A DNA stretch of 64,000 nucleotides from Nageia nagi. Its lineage: Eukaryota > Pinophyta. Of this stretch, positions 1 to 11,435 are shown piece by piece (position 1 is the first letter of the stretch; every line of letters starts with the position of its first letter). Under the pieces are notes generated by a model that saw only the letters and a program-made list of their open reading frames with translations, ran no database searches and had not been told where the DNA came from. Position numbers and translations under genes: made by a program. The stretch lies in contig JBITNC010000001.1 in the NCBI GenBank assembly GCA_050084985.1, positions 98,270,001-98,334,000 on the forward strand, written 5' to 3'.

Positions 1-2440
1 GCAAATTTGTCAGCTTCAAAAGAACTTGGATACAAGATTGAAGATCAAGAAGATGTATACATACCGATTCAGTGCTGTAGATTATCCACGATGGATGTGA
101 TTTAATGAGCTCACCATTTGAAATGTAGCATTCCGAGAGGCGATTTTCCCAGGATCTGCAAGCAACTGATGCAAGTTATTCGTGAAAATTCTATAATTTA
201 GAGTTGTTTATATGAACATAAGCTCCCTTATGTTTGTAAATAATACCGTCTTTTCACGGTTGAAATGAGTATTCTCTGTTCTTTTGGAATAATGGCTACT
301 CGGGGTAAATGGTCCTATTAAAGAGAGATTAGGTGCTTAGAGAGTTTAAGTGGGAGCTCAGAGATCTTATTTACTAATTTTTTCTTTAACGATTTATATA
401 ATTCATTAACACACATATATCAAAGATAAATAATGTATATTAAGGAAGGTTGATAATTTGTTCAAGATGCTTTTTGGTATATTATTAGATTTTGATATAT
501 GTTTAATTTTACAATCTTACTTTTTTGTAATTTGATAATAAATGACATTGTTTGTTATGTAAGGTATTTTTGATATTATTTTTGATGTGATGAGGTTTGA
601 CTACCATTGAGGAGATTTCTTTCATCGAAGTAAGCCCTTCTTCTAAAAAGATTTACATTTAGTTTTCAATCATCATTTTATTAGTTCCTTGTAGATAGAT
701 AGATAAGTCTTTTCAAACCCTTGATTTGTAGGACTCAAGTTGTCAATATATATTTATAATATAATAATATATAATATATAAGCTTAATCATCAAATGTTT
801 GCATGATGCAAAGAATACAATGCAAATAATATAAAAAAAATAATATATATATATATATATAAGCTTAATCATCAAATGTTTGCATGATGCAAAAAGAACC
901 TACAATGCATGTGGGAGATTGCTCATTATTTGTTGGCCATAGCATGATCGAGCCATGGAGTCCTCACACTTATGAACTCCTCTCCTTCGAGGCAAATTTT
1001 CCTTCAAGGATGTACTACAAAATTAACCAACCCTTATCTCCCATGGAAAGTCTTATAAACAAATAATAACCTCCTTTTGCATACCTAGAGTGGACTCTCT
1101 CAAGAATAAGTTCAAATACATGAAAGCAATAGTTGATATTCCTTTTAACCAACTCAATTGCTCAAATATTAATATAGAAATTGCCCATCTTAACTCTACT
1201 GCCCTAATATGCAAATTTGTTGGTCCACACCTATCACCTAAGAACATAAAACATTGGACGAACACACACTAGATAATGAAGGGAGAGTACATGATTAGTT
1301 TCTACACATGTGGATACTTCTTGGCCTCGTTTACCACGAAGCAAGATTGAGATGATATTTTCCAAAGTGGTCCTTAGTTTCACAATAGTGTCAATATATT
1401 CCTCAAACCTTGACATGCTAACTTCGATCTTGAAGAATAAACTCCAACTATAACTCTAATTTAGGTAAGACTTATAACTCTTCCCCATAGATTTTGGAAT
1501 GAAACTAGTCTTGCCAAGATAGGAAATTCCTTAGGTTCTTACATAAGTTCTTATAATCATACTTTGACTCTCAAACATTTAGCCTATGCTCGTATTTGTA
1601 TATATATGGACCTCCATAACCCTCTCCTTGAGAAAATCCAACTCTAGGTGGTGGGTTATGTGAGAGAGAAACCATTGGATTGTGAGCATATCCCATTTTG
1701 TTGTGTACCTACACTAAATATGAATATTTATCCCGTAGTTATCCCCATGCTTCTCCACCTGAATTGCAACAACCACCACTCATTAATCAACCTCATATAC
1801 AAAAGAGGAAACAACAAGTCCTTACATGATAACTAATCATTAGCAAAGAGATCCCAAATAAACTAATAATTTCCAATCCCTTGAGTCCTTGGATATTTAT
1901 GGTGACCCTGTTACAACAACTACAAGCAACCTTATTAAGCTTGTGACTCCCTTATCTAATGTTTGAGCCCCTTGATATTTTTACTTTCACTATGCCCTCT
2001 GACCTAAAAGACCTGATAAACAATAATAATCTTTAAACTATGAATCACATCTTAGTTATTCCTCATCATGGACACAACTATGGAAGAGACAAGAAGGAAA
2101 ACTTATCCCTCTCCAGCATAAGAAAATACTGACATCTATACCAGTTTAACAAACCATAATAAACCCAAAGGCAAAAATCTAGCCATTAAATAAACTCCAA
2201 ACAACCTCAAATTTTACAATATTGGAGACCACAAGAAAAGAGGTCATCATTAAAAGCAAGAGAAGCTTCAACGGGCTATCTTTCAATGAGCATTGGAGAT
2301 ATATCATAATCTTAGATTGATGATCTTTTAGGCATAAAAAAAATTGAAGTATTTTAATGTATATAATATCTTGAAATATAATATGGATCAATTTTACCCT
2401 CAATAAAAGCAAAACTAAATTCATGGTTACCTATAAGTAA
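1..2440. other. Unassigned AT-rich intergenic DNA
   Basis: I recognise no gene, RNA or complete element here. The open frames present are about 60 to 80 codons, lack known motifs and overlap on both strands, as expected by chance. The only clear structure is the short direct repeat around 774-893, listed separately. LINE-derived sequence may start somewhat before 2440, but no motif could be placed there. Confidence 0.6.
774..893. repeat. Direct repeat, 81-bp period, two copies with AT microsatellite
   Basis: A block of about 38 bp beginning TATATAAGCTTAATC and ending GCATGATGCAAA occurs at about 774-812 and again at 855-893. An AT-dinucleotide run lies just before the second copy. The copies are identical over the block, so this is a recent local duplication, probably helped by the AT run. 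Confidence 0.85.
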
Positions 2441-2885
2441 CCCACCATCTTGCTTCTTAAAAAATTAAAGACTTCTACAAATGAACTGGATGCTCTTAAA
2501 TTAAAGTTTAGGCCAATAAGTTTAGTTATTATTAGTCATGCCTTTGGTCAATCAAGCAACCTAATTATACTTTGGGATGATTCAAAAGCTCAATGTACAT
2601 TAGATAGTGCTCATCAACATTGTTTGGTTGTTATAGGACATTGTCTTATCACAGGATAATCCTTTGGTTTGATCAACATTTATAATCATCAACATCTTAA
2701 AGAATAATAGGAATGTTGACAATATTTAGTAGCCTAGTTAGCCTTACATTATCACATCCCTTGCATACTAGAGGTTGATTTCAATATCATTCATCATCTT
2801 GGTGAAAAATAAGGAGGTCCAAGAAGAGTGTACTTGAAGATAAATGCTTTTAATGATTTCATTATCTACCAAATGCTTAATATTT
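2440..2885 (+). pseudogene. LINE (L1-type) endonuclease fragment
   Basis: The + strand translation resembles the apurinic/apyrimidinic endonuclease domain at the start of plant L1 ORF2. The first part (from 2450) reads as the strand holding the GQS-like and IILWD motifs, ending near FGLINIY. A second part around 2765-2870 has DFNII followed by LGEK, GG and FNDFI, matching the conserved GDFN...EK.GG block of the family. The first G of GDFN is lost and stop codons interrupt the frame between the blocks. No reverse transcriptase follows, so this is a short internal fragment with no function expected. The family assignment is by motif spacing only. Confidence 0.65.
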
Positions 2886-3329
2886 TGCTAGGGAAATATT
2901 TTAAAGGTATCAAAGATAATATTAGAATACTCCTATGGTATATGCCTTGAAGGATTATATCCCTGGATATGGTAGCAAGGTAATGTGGCATGCCAAAATA
3001 TAATTAAACTATTAGCTAAAACTATTCTTTAAAACTTTACAAGGCTAACCTTAATGTTAAGCCAAAGCTAATAGTTTACATGGTGAATTGTCATTTTCAT
3101 CATGAACTAATTTTGTAAAAATGGATATGTTGGAATTTTTAAATGAAATTTGAAAACCCCAACTCTAGCTTTAGTTGGGATAAATCATTTAATGGAATAA
3201 AATGAACTAAAAAATCCTAAATGTTTGAGGGTCTTATTGAAAACCAAATTTTTTTTTCTAACCAAGCAAAACTTAAAGCTAACTAAATAGCAAAGAACAA
3301 AAACAAATACTATGTATAATATAATACAT

Positions 3330-3720
3330 TATTATTATTTGATCAATTAACCTTCACATTATGAAAATACTTCTTTAGATGTTGAGCATTGATTGGAAAT
3401 TGTAGCTCTTCTTCTTTAAAAAATTTCAATTTGTAAGAATGTTTCCCAAATTTAAAAGCTATTGGATATAGTCCTAGCCAATTAGGTTCCTATTTCTATT
3501 TATTTTTCAACAATCTTATTTATGGGGTCCCAATAAATAACAATCTCTCCAACCTTGAATGGTTTTCCTTTAGCTCCTTTGTTGAAAGATTCAATAGTCT
3601 TGTCCACTTGCTCTAATATCTCATAAAAAGGTAGCCTTTTTTCTTCATCTAATTGTACCAATTGATGTAACATTTTATGCAAGGGAACAATATATTTTTC
3701 CTTCACCTATTGATATTTTG
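3330..3720 (-). pseudogene. Ty3/gypsy integrase C-terminal remnant
   Basis: The minus strand has a 68-codon frame (3706-3500) containing LDEEKRLPFYEILEQVDKT and KGKPFKVGEIVIYWD. This is the pattern of the integrase C-terminal region of plant Ty3/gypsy elements (a helix after the core, then a GD.VL.W-like strand). After a frameshift near 3500 the translation goes on with NWLG-like, FKFGKHSYKL and LKKYF, the GPY/F-type module and polyprotein end. Nothing upstream on the minus strand (3720-3960) could be tied to the integrase core. The element is therefore a truncated, frameshifted 3' remnant unrelated in position to the other elements here. Confidence 0.7.
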
Positions 3721-4930
3721 ATTTGTTGGGACTACAGCAGAAGAATTGAGAGGTATTTGATTTGCATTTTGGTCATTTTCCATTATGGTAAGGATATGAT
3801 ATTTTGATCTATGGTAGGACTTAACGGATCAAGAATTATCTTATTGGTTTTAACCTTAAGGAGGACTCAAGGGTTTGCTAATTCAAGTAATATTTTCTTA
3901 TTCTTACTTCCAATATTAGCCAAAATAACTAAGATTTTTAAAGGATGAAGTCGCCAACATTGTAGGTGCAATTTCTTTTAGATTTTATAGTCGATGATAT
4001 GTAAAATAGAGAGCAATTTTTGGTAGAGGTGAATTCAAATTGACTTTGAATCCTTCCTTGTAATTACGCTAAAGAAACTATTGTGGAAAAATATATGACA
4101 CCTTCATATTATGAAGCTAAGTGTCACTAATTGCATATTTTATAATATGTTGTCAACTCAACACCAACAAATATGAGATTACTTGACTATAAACTTCAGT
4201 TTATATATATTTCTCTAGTTACTTCAATATTTTAGATCTAGGGTTGTAACCTTTTTTTTATATCTTTATATTTGACATGTAAATGTTCTACTGACTAGAA
4301 TTTAAATGCTAAAAAATAGTCAAAGCGATGATTAATGATAATAGTTTAGAGACCCACTTAGCATGCAAGTGGATCTCAATGTAAAGTTTGATGCCAAGAT
4401 GGGTTAAAGGGGTGTGTTTGAAGTGTCTAAAATCTATATTTATTGATAAATATATTAGCTACTTTTCAAACTATAGAGAGATTTAGGATTATGTTGTAAA
4501 ACCAATCAAATGCTTCATCATTGAACTCATATGGAAGAATCTAACCATTAGCTTTTAATCATTACTAAACTTTGTATTGTATTCTTAAAAAATAACAATA
4601 AATGCTACCTTATATATTATTCTCTATTAAATATTCTAAATATAGGAGATTTGTCGTTTTAGGGGAAGGGGAATTTCTAAATACCCAAAGAAAAAGGACT
4701 TTAGCTAAGATTATTGTAAGAGTAATGTGAATAACCTTGTAGTATAATATATTTTGTATCAACCTTGGTCTAATAGCTTCCTTAATTATGTTATTTATGA
4801 ATCTACATGTATCATTTTGATTATTTTATGTTTGCTAATTAATTTGAATATTTTGATTATGTTATAAGAAAAATTGGTATTCTTTATTCATATAATTATC
4901 TTTAAATATTTGTTCAGGTAGATTTAGATG
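3720..4930. other. Unassigned AT-rich DNA
   Basis: No coding motif, RNA gene or clear repeat was recognised. The minus-strand side next to 3720 could be more of the gypsy remnant, but no conserved residue supports that. Confidence 0.5.
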
Positions 4931-5232
4931 GGATGATGAAGTCATGATGCCCTAAGATCAAATTTACGATCTTAGATCACATACATTTTTTTTATAGGTC
5001 ACTCCCTTTGCAGGGAGAAGAGACTATGGCATTAGATTTCATGATTGAGGGGCATCCACCCCGTCAAAATCCACCCAGGGCATGATCCTGATCTCGTCTT
5101 CACCTACCATCAACTTGATAGGATTTTTGATATATTTCAATAAGTAGTAGGGAGACTTGAACCCGGGTCTCTTATTTCTTGAGAGTTTCAACTACCCATC
5201 TCCAACTCGCCTATCCGTCAATTCATTTATAT
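4930..5232 (-). mobile_element. Candidate tRNA-derived SINE
   Basis: On the minus strand, a B-box-like sequence GGGTTCAAGTCTCC lies at about 5155-5170, preceded within some 60 bases by a D-arm-like GGCGAGTTGGAGATGGGTAG, which could hold the A box. The block is GC-richer than its surroundings and its body runs on for about 220 bp on the minus strand. This is the layout of a tRNA-derived SINE with an RNA polymerase III promoter. I see no target-site duplication and no clear tail, so the ends are estimates. A second copy elsewhere in the genome would settle it. Confidence 0.45.
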
Positions 5233-5530
5233 ATATATATATATGATTATTAGAAGTATTTTTTCTTAATTGCCAAGTTCACCCAAATCAAAGGGTATGG
5301 GTATTATTTTTATATGGTTAGGTATCAAAGAAAAATAGTGACAAAACTTAGGGTTCCAACCAAAAATATTTTTATTAATCAATTTTTGATAAATACAAAT
5401 AAAAAGAATTAGGTGTTAACACATAAAAATGATTTTATGTTTTTAAATCAATAAATTAATGAAATATGCTTGGCCTAACTATATGTCTTGAATAGATTAA
5501 AGTGATAATATCAATGTTTGGCTTGAATAT

Positions 5531-5625
5531 GAATATTGTATGGGTTATCTTGAATATTGCATGGGTTATCTTGAATATTGTATGGTTTATCTTGAGTATT
5601 GCATGAATTATCTTGTTTATTGATG
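5531..5625. repeat. 21-bp tandem repeat, about 4.5 copies
   Basis: The unit GAATATTGYATGGGTTATCTT starts at 5531, 5552 and 5573, with a changed copy (GAGTATTG) at 5594. The later copies are more diverged. The array lies just upstream of the promoter-like block at 5701. Confidence 0.85.
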
Positions 5626-5700
5626 TATTTATCTTAAATCTTATGAATTAACCTTATTTATGTGGATGCACGCCGACCTATGGGAGGTATTACCTATATC

Positions 5701-6123
5701 TATATAAATAAGGGATCTAATAGTAAGTCCACAACAACAAGGATACACATGATCCCGCGTATGGTCTTGTAAGTGGCTACCCCTTAAGGTATCTCTTGGT
5801 ACCGCCTACAAAGCTGTGGTTTGTGTGCTTCCTTTCGCGAGCTATCCTGACATCTATGATCTATTCTGATATCACACTGTTATCTGAGACATCCGTATTA
5901 AAGCTCTGGACTTGATTGAGAGATCAAAAATCATCAAAAGAAGGCCGCCGGTGCTCCCTTATGAACTAGGAACACCGCCGACGCTCTATTATCTCTGAAA
6001 CGGACCGACCGCAGTCCTCTTTTTGCATCTTCACAGGTGACTACATTTTTGAGAGGCAGTTCATCATCAGTACATCGCCAACATCTTCATCTTTCATTGT
6101 CAGGTACGTTCCGTGAGGTAAGT
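5701..6123 (+). promoter_or_regulatory. Promoter-like block with TATA box and two splice donors
   Basis: A good plant TATA box (TATATAAATA, 5701-5710) is followed by some 400 bp of GC-richer sequence without long runs. It ends in two splice-donor consensus sites 14 bp apart: CAG|GTACGT (intron start 6104) and GAG|GTAAGT (intron start 6118). A T-rich, intron-like stretch follows. The same features would also fit the R-U5 part and leader of an LTR element. No second LTR was found, so the nature of the block stays open. Confidence 0.35.
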
Positions 6124-6197
6124 ATACAAACCATAGTCTTGTTTGATATAATTACAATTACATTTCTGAATTGGTTATTTTGTTTATTGTTATCTAG

Positions 6198-6398
6198 AAT
6201 AAATTGCTATCTTTAGTTCAAATACAAATATATTGGGTTTGTAGATATTTATCTATTTATTTATTTGCATGCTCAATTTTATTTGTAAACATTTGTGAGA
6301 ATAAATTGCTATCCGTAGCTCAAATACCGATAATATTGAGTTTGTAGATATTTGCTTATTTATTTATTTACACGCTCAATTTTATTTGTAAACATTAG
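6198..6398. repeat. 101-bp tandem duplication
   Basis: The unit beginning GAATAAATTGCTATC and ending ATTTGTAAACATT occurs at 6198 and again at 6299. The copies differ at several positions, so the duplication is not very recent. It lies inside the T-rich stretch after the splice-donor-like sites. Confidence 0.85.
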
Positions 6399-6468
6399 GT
6401 TTTACCAATTTGCACATAATAATCAATAATATATTAATATATACATATTATTATATTTACAAAAGTAA

Positions 6469-6726
6469 AATAGATCAATAAAAACATTTAATATACGATT
6501 CAATAATCAAGGTCATGCAAAATTCATAAGAGGAGATATTGAAAAGATTTATCTTGAGGATGGAGTATTGTTAGAGAACAACTTGTGGTCTTGTAGGGTG
6601 AACCCTAATTGCATCCAAATGATAGATCTAGATAATTCTAAATATGTTGACCTTGAAGATGAATTTAAAATGATGATTCTAAAAATTATTTTTTTAAAGT
6701 TGGTTTTGCTTGAGATTATACAATAA
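6469..6726 (+). CDS. Open frame without start codon, unrecognised
   Basis: An 85-codon + strand frame is open from 6469 to the TAA at 6724-6726. Its middle part looks protein-like (acidic residues, few low-complexity runs), with GDIEKIYLEDGV and IDLDNSKYVDLEDEF. There is no ATG near its 5' end. If the promoter-like block upstream is real, this could be the next exon, joined over the intron-like stretch 6118-6468. I do not recognise a family. It may equally be a remnant of an element's gag gene or chance. Confidence 0.25.
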   Translation, partial: NRSIKTFNIRFNNQGHAKFIRGDIEKIYLEDGVLLENNLWSCRVNPNCIQMIDLDNSKYVDLEDEFKMMILKIIFLKLVLLEIIQ

Positions 6727-6729
6727 CAA

Positions 6730-8455
6730 ATGTGTAAGCATTTTATAATGATTTGGTTGAGCTACAGAGGATCCCAAGCCTTGGGATCAAAGTGTTCACA
6801 TTATAGGCCTAAGAGCCAAAGCATTGGACTTTTGATCTTGATGCTTGTATTTGGTTGCACTTCTTCCAAGATATTTATTTCAACTTCTTAGATGTTTATG
6901 CAATTCAACTATGATGATAGAAGATGATATTGCACACATTGATTGTAACAATCCTGTTACACCTTCAAGATTGAATGCTTTCCAAAATTTTGTAATGATC
7001 CATTCAATTTTGTTACTTTCGAAAAAATCAACTATGAATGGGAACATGATTTAACAAATAAAATATGATTATATGTTATATTTGTGACAAATTGATGTTG
7101 GTTCAAGATTTTTTATGACACAAGAAACGAGTCAATTTAACGAGAGAATCAAGATGGAGATCCTAGGGAACCAAGATGAGTGGTTACAGGAACGGATTGG
7201 TAAGAGTGAGGAAATGATTGACATCGAATTATTGATAGATTCATAAGGACCTTCGTAGATCATATAGTTGCACATCATAATTTTATGTTTTGATCCTTAT
7301 GATATGTGTGATGCTTGAATATATGTGAGTGTACACTAACGAAGCTTACCTTGCAGGATGAAGAGACCTCTGCAAGTAAATATTATTCTAAGAATGTTGT
7401 GTGTTTTCTTGAATTGGTTTGGAAAATTTAAAATTAGCAATTTTTCAAACAAGGAATATTCCACCTATTCAAATTTTAAATTTTTACTAAAGAACCTTGT
7501 TTTACAACAATAAAAATTTAAGAAAAAGATAAATTTTAAAGACAAAGGATTTCTCATCTTTCATAGGGGTTACAAGGCATTTTGGTGCCTTGCTAAAATA
7601 TTAGAAAGAAACACCCCACACAACTTGTCTCTTTTTGTTAGGTGCAACATGATAGATAAAATATTTTATTTATAATGTTAGATGCAAAATTATTTTTGGA
7701 AGGTATAAGAGCCTAAAAACAAAAATTATCCCAAACCCCTTACAAAAAAAATAAAAACACCACACCCTACGTATAAAAGTTGATGAGATAGATAAATAGT
7801 GTTTTCCTTTGAAGGATTATACCACATTTTAATTATAAATATTAGGGACCCTTAAGAGAATACCATTATTTTCTTTTCTCTCTTTCTAAGAGTCTTGGCC
7901 TAGATTCATGTGGGGAAAAGGAGCATCTTCTCAATTATCTAGGTGCTTCCTCTTATTTTTAGTATTTAGATGTTAAAATCTTATGTCTAACATATGATAC
8001 AAATCTTTATATGATATATTGTTCTTTAAAGTATTGAAGAATGATATTAATTTTAGATTTTAATAGTTGAATAAGAAGGGAATAACATGTGACTCTACAA
8101 GTACAAAATTATCTTATAACCTTACATAGAGAGGGTATTTTAATATTCTTACTAGTTTTCAAGTTGGCTTGTTACATGTGAAGATTATAGTACTCTTATT
8201 GGATACCTTGACATGTAAATTTATTTCATGAATTATCATTTTATAATTAATGGAGGCAATGTAATACATGTATTCACTTGTCTCAAAAAACAAAAAAGGA
8301 AGCTAATCTTGAAAGGGTGATTTTTGCTTTCTTTTAGAAATTACTTTAATAGCTAAATAAACTAAGACCATGTGATTGAGAACTTAGTATAAAAGTACAA
8401 CACATAAAGGAGTCATAAAATTACTATAGATTGAATTATTCTATGAATAGTCCCT
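6730..8455. other. Unassigned AT-rich DNA
   Basis: No motif, RNA gene or repeat was recognised. The open frame at 6845-7054 (+, 69 codons) has no family features and is probably chance. Confidence 0.5.
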
Positions 8456-8458
8456 TCT

Positions 8459-9759
8459 TTACAAATTTAAATCATTAAGCCATTTAGAGATGCCATGGAT
8501 ACCTTTGTCGTAGCTCCTTGAAAACCTAGTATGGAAATAGATAAAATAAAGGAGTGATGCTTCTTGAACCTTGTGCACCTTCCTTGTCTGCAAAATTGAT
8601 TTCAACACTAGATAATTAATTTCATACTTCCCATGGTAGCATACGTTGTGAGAATGTTGATATGGCATGGAGAATGTGCTCCAATCGACTCTCAAATCCT
8701 TCTACATTTTCACCCTTATAGACCATCAATTTGCATTCATTAAGTTTCTTATCAAATATTTCAAAATACTCTTCCAAATGAATCTATTGGGGCATATCTC
8801 ACAACTAGAAGACTACATTCTGTAAGGGATCTTTGGCAAATCCATTCACAGTCCCTCTAAATGTATTTACATCAAATATATTACACTCAAGAAGATAACA
8901 CTTAGGTGATATTCCTTGGTCTTTATATAGAGTTTATCATATGCTCTTTGTAATATATATGTGTGTTCATGAAGCCCATATAAATCCCATTTGAATGAGG
9001 CATTCATAAGCCTTTCCCATGTATCCATTTTGGGAAGATCATGCGATCATTTCGGCCTATGAAATTGTAGCATTCTATCAAGTGATTCACATGTCCTTTT
9101 AATGCCTCATGTACATATTTTGTGCTCATTATGATCATAAGAATGGATTTGAGGAGGGTCTTTGCTAATAAAGTTTTTAGGATCTTCCCAATGTACTCGC
9201 TTGGCTCCATTACATCTCAAGATATTGTTAATCACGCATTCATGTCTATGTAAAATATGAAGGATTTGCATTATAAAGAATACAATCCTAAATGCCCAAG
9301 ATTATATGGAAGCTCACACATTCAACACTATTCTAAGGAATAAGCAATCTCACAAAGTAACTCAAGATGTACAGTGGTTCCTCCAACTAGGAGTACATCC
9401 ACTAACTAGATCTTTACTTCAATCACAAATACAACTCTCTTACAATCCTCCTAATCTCAACTACTACACTTCTATCCTATAGCATAATTTTACTCCACAA
9501 TTGGTGTGTGATCAAAAAGAGGGAGCCTTCTATTTATAGGCCAAAATCCCTCTTTGGATCACCCTTGTATCCAATGTACAAAAGCATGACATGCACATCT
9601 TTTTACCTAAGGGGCATGCTTATGACATGGAGTGTAGGACAAGTTACATTATCACATTCACTTAAATACTTAAGGTATCAAATGATACCTTTTAGGATTA
9701 GTGAACTTACATAGAATATTTAATACAAACCTTTACAATAATGCATTATCATTCCAACA
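8459..9759 (-). mobile_element. 5' fragment of a copia-type LTR element (LTR plus gag-like frames)
   Basis: Read on the minus strand, an LTR seems to begin with TGTTGGAATG at 9759 and run to about 9212. It has a TATA box (CTATAAATAG, about 9530-9540) and a 40-base stretch (about 9366-9400) that closely matches the LTR of the neighbouring element at 10,274-18,154 (GGAGGAACCACT.TACATCTTG). Just after it comes ATGGAGCC, which equals the usual initiator-Met primer site ATGGTATCAGAGCC with six bases lost. Broken frames follow (9210-9004 and about 8760-8459) that could be gag, though I recognise no gag motif. The rest of the element is absent. LTR ends are by inspection and the 3' end is uncertain. 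Confidence 0.5.
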
Positions 9760-10268
9760 AAATACCGCCCATAAGGTTATGATTGGAAGAAATATATTAT
9801 CAAATCATTCTCAAGCCTCCTAATACATTTGGGTATTTTTAAGATATTGTATTCATATAACCCTTATAATTCATCCATTATACATATTTGACAACTATGA
9901 GGCTACTAGTAAATAAGGTACTTAGTCAAATATTTCATAGATCTTTTATGGACTTATCATGTGATTATCATAGACTAAAAGACTACTTTTTGACAAGGCA
10001 ATGAGTCGTAATAATTCATAGGTTCTTTCATCGTAAATAAGCTTGTTGATAAAAAAATAACTTGTAGATCTTCTTAAGGCATTGTTTGATCTTAAGTTTA
10101 CCTGTTAATGAGGCATTTTATCAAATAATACAATGTCATCTTCAACATACTGCAACACAGCACCTCAACAAGGCATTATGTCAAATAATTCATTCATTTG
10201 GAGGCACATCAACGAAGCATTTTGCCAAACACATTATAGATCCATTTTGCCTATCCAATTGACACCTA

Positions 10269-10273
10269 TCCTA
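10269..10273. repeat. Target-site duplication TCCTA (left)
   Basis: The five bases TCCTA directly before the 5' LTR recur directly after the 3' LTR at 18,155-18,159. The match fixes the element's outer ends. Confidence 0.8.
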
Positions 10274-10833
10274 TGTTAGAACTATAATGTTATTTAGGGC
10301 ATTATGTAATTAATAAGGTTAGCATATTAATAATCACCTAAATTTGGTTATTAGATGATAACGAGGTTCATGCATGGTGGGTGGAATAGTATTCTCCACT
10401 AGCAATTAAATGTAATTTTTAAATTGTAACTTAGGGTTAACTAACCAGTTATGGTTAGGTTAGTTAACTACCTAAGGTTAGTTGTGAGTCCTATAAAAGG
10501 AGCTCAGATTGTGAACATAGGTATGGGGATGAAGATGAGAAGTGGATAGAATTATAGTTGTTAGTATAGATCTTAGTTAGTAAGATTTTAAGCATTCAAA
10601 CTATGTTTCGTGTTAAGGAGAGCATGGTTGAAATCCATATGAATGTACATTATTTGAGAGTATAGTGAAAAAGAGACCTAAAGTGGAGTACTCCATGTGA
10701 TGGAGGAACCACTATACATCTTGTGTTACTATGTGAGAATGCTTCTTGAGTTCTTAGTTTAGAATGATTGATTTCTATATTAGATGAAGGTCCTACAAGT
10801 GTTCTTGGGTTATGGAATCCTTCAATTCCATTA
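10274..10833 (+). repeat. 5' LTR of the LARD
   Basis: It starts TGTTAGAAC and ends ATTCCATTA (the 3' LTR has ATTCCATCA, so the terminal CA has mutated). The TATA box CTATAAAAGG is at about 10,492-10,501. Compared with the 3' LTR it lacks about 42 bp. The missing piece lies between two short direct repeats (GTGGAATAGT...TCTCCA), so a slippage deletion explains the shorter length. Confidence 0.85.
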
Positions 10834-10835
10834 AA

Positions 10836-10847
10836 TGGTATCAAAGC
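10836..10847 (+). other. Primer-binding site (initiator Met tRNA type)
   Basis: TGGTATCAAAGC lies two bases after the 5' LTR. The Ty1/copia consensus is TGGTATCAGAGC, so one base differs. This site would prime minus-strand DNA synthesis. Confidence 0.8.
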
Positions 10848-11399
10848 GACCTTCTGGTGATCTCTCTCAAATATCTACATGGTAATTTTGAGGTAACTTC
10901 TTCAAATTAAGGTATATATATACTCTTATCTTATTTAAAGTTTCATGTGAAACTTAAATATTTAGTCCATTTCAATTGCTAATTATAAAATTGAAATTTT
11001 GATGTTTATACTAACATACTTTATTTTGAGGTTAATGGGCTCAAATTTAAGGTAAAATTTTACCTTAACCACATGTTAGTAGTATTTTTTTTGCTAAATA
11101 ACATATGTTATAAAGTTAGATTGCAAATCTTATGATTTTAAGACTAACATATTTAAGCTCATGTTATGGATAAAATCTAACATTTTATGTTAGTTGCATG
11201 TTAATAGTACAAAAATTGCAATTTTTTACAATATATGTTACTATTAAAAAATTACAAATCATACTATTTTAAAGAAATGAAAAGATAATTATCCATTTTT
11301 TCAGTAAATTTGCTTTAATATATGTACTTAATTTTTTATGTTAGATTAATGGTTCTAAAATCTAACATTTATTGTTCGACATATTAGTAGTATAAATTG

Positions 11400-11400
<1 letters not shown>

Positions 11401-11432
<32 letters not shown>
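11401..11432. repeat. AT microsatellite
   Basis: An uninterrupted AT-dinucleotide run of about 30 bases inside the LARD interior. Confidence 0.9.
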
Positions 11433-11435
<3 letters not shown>

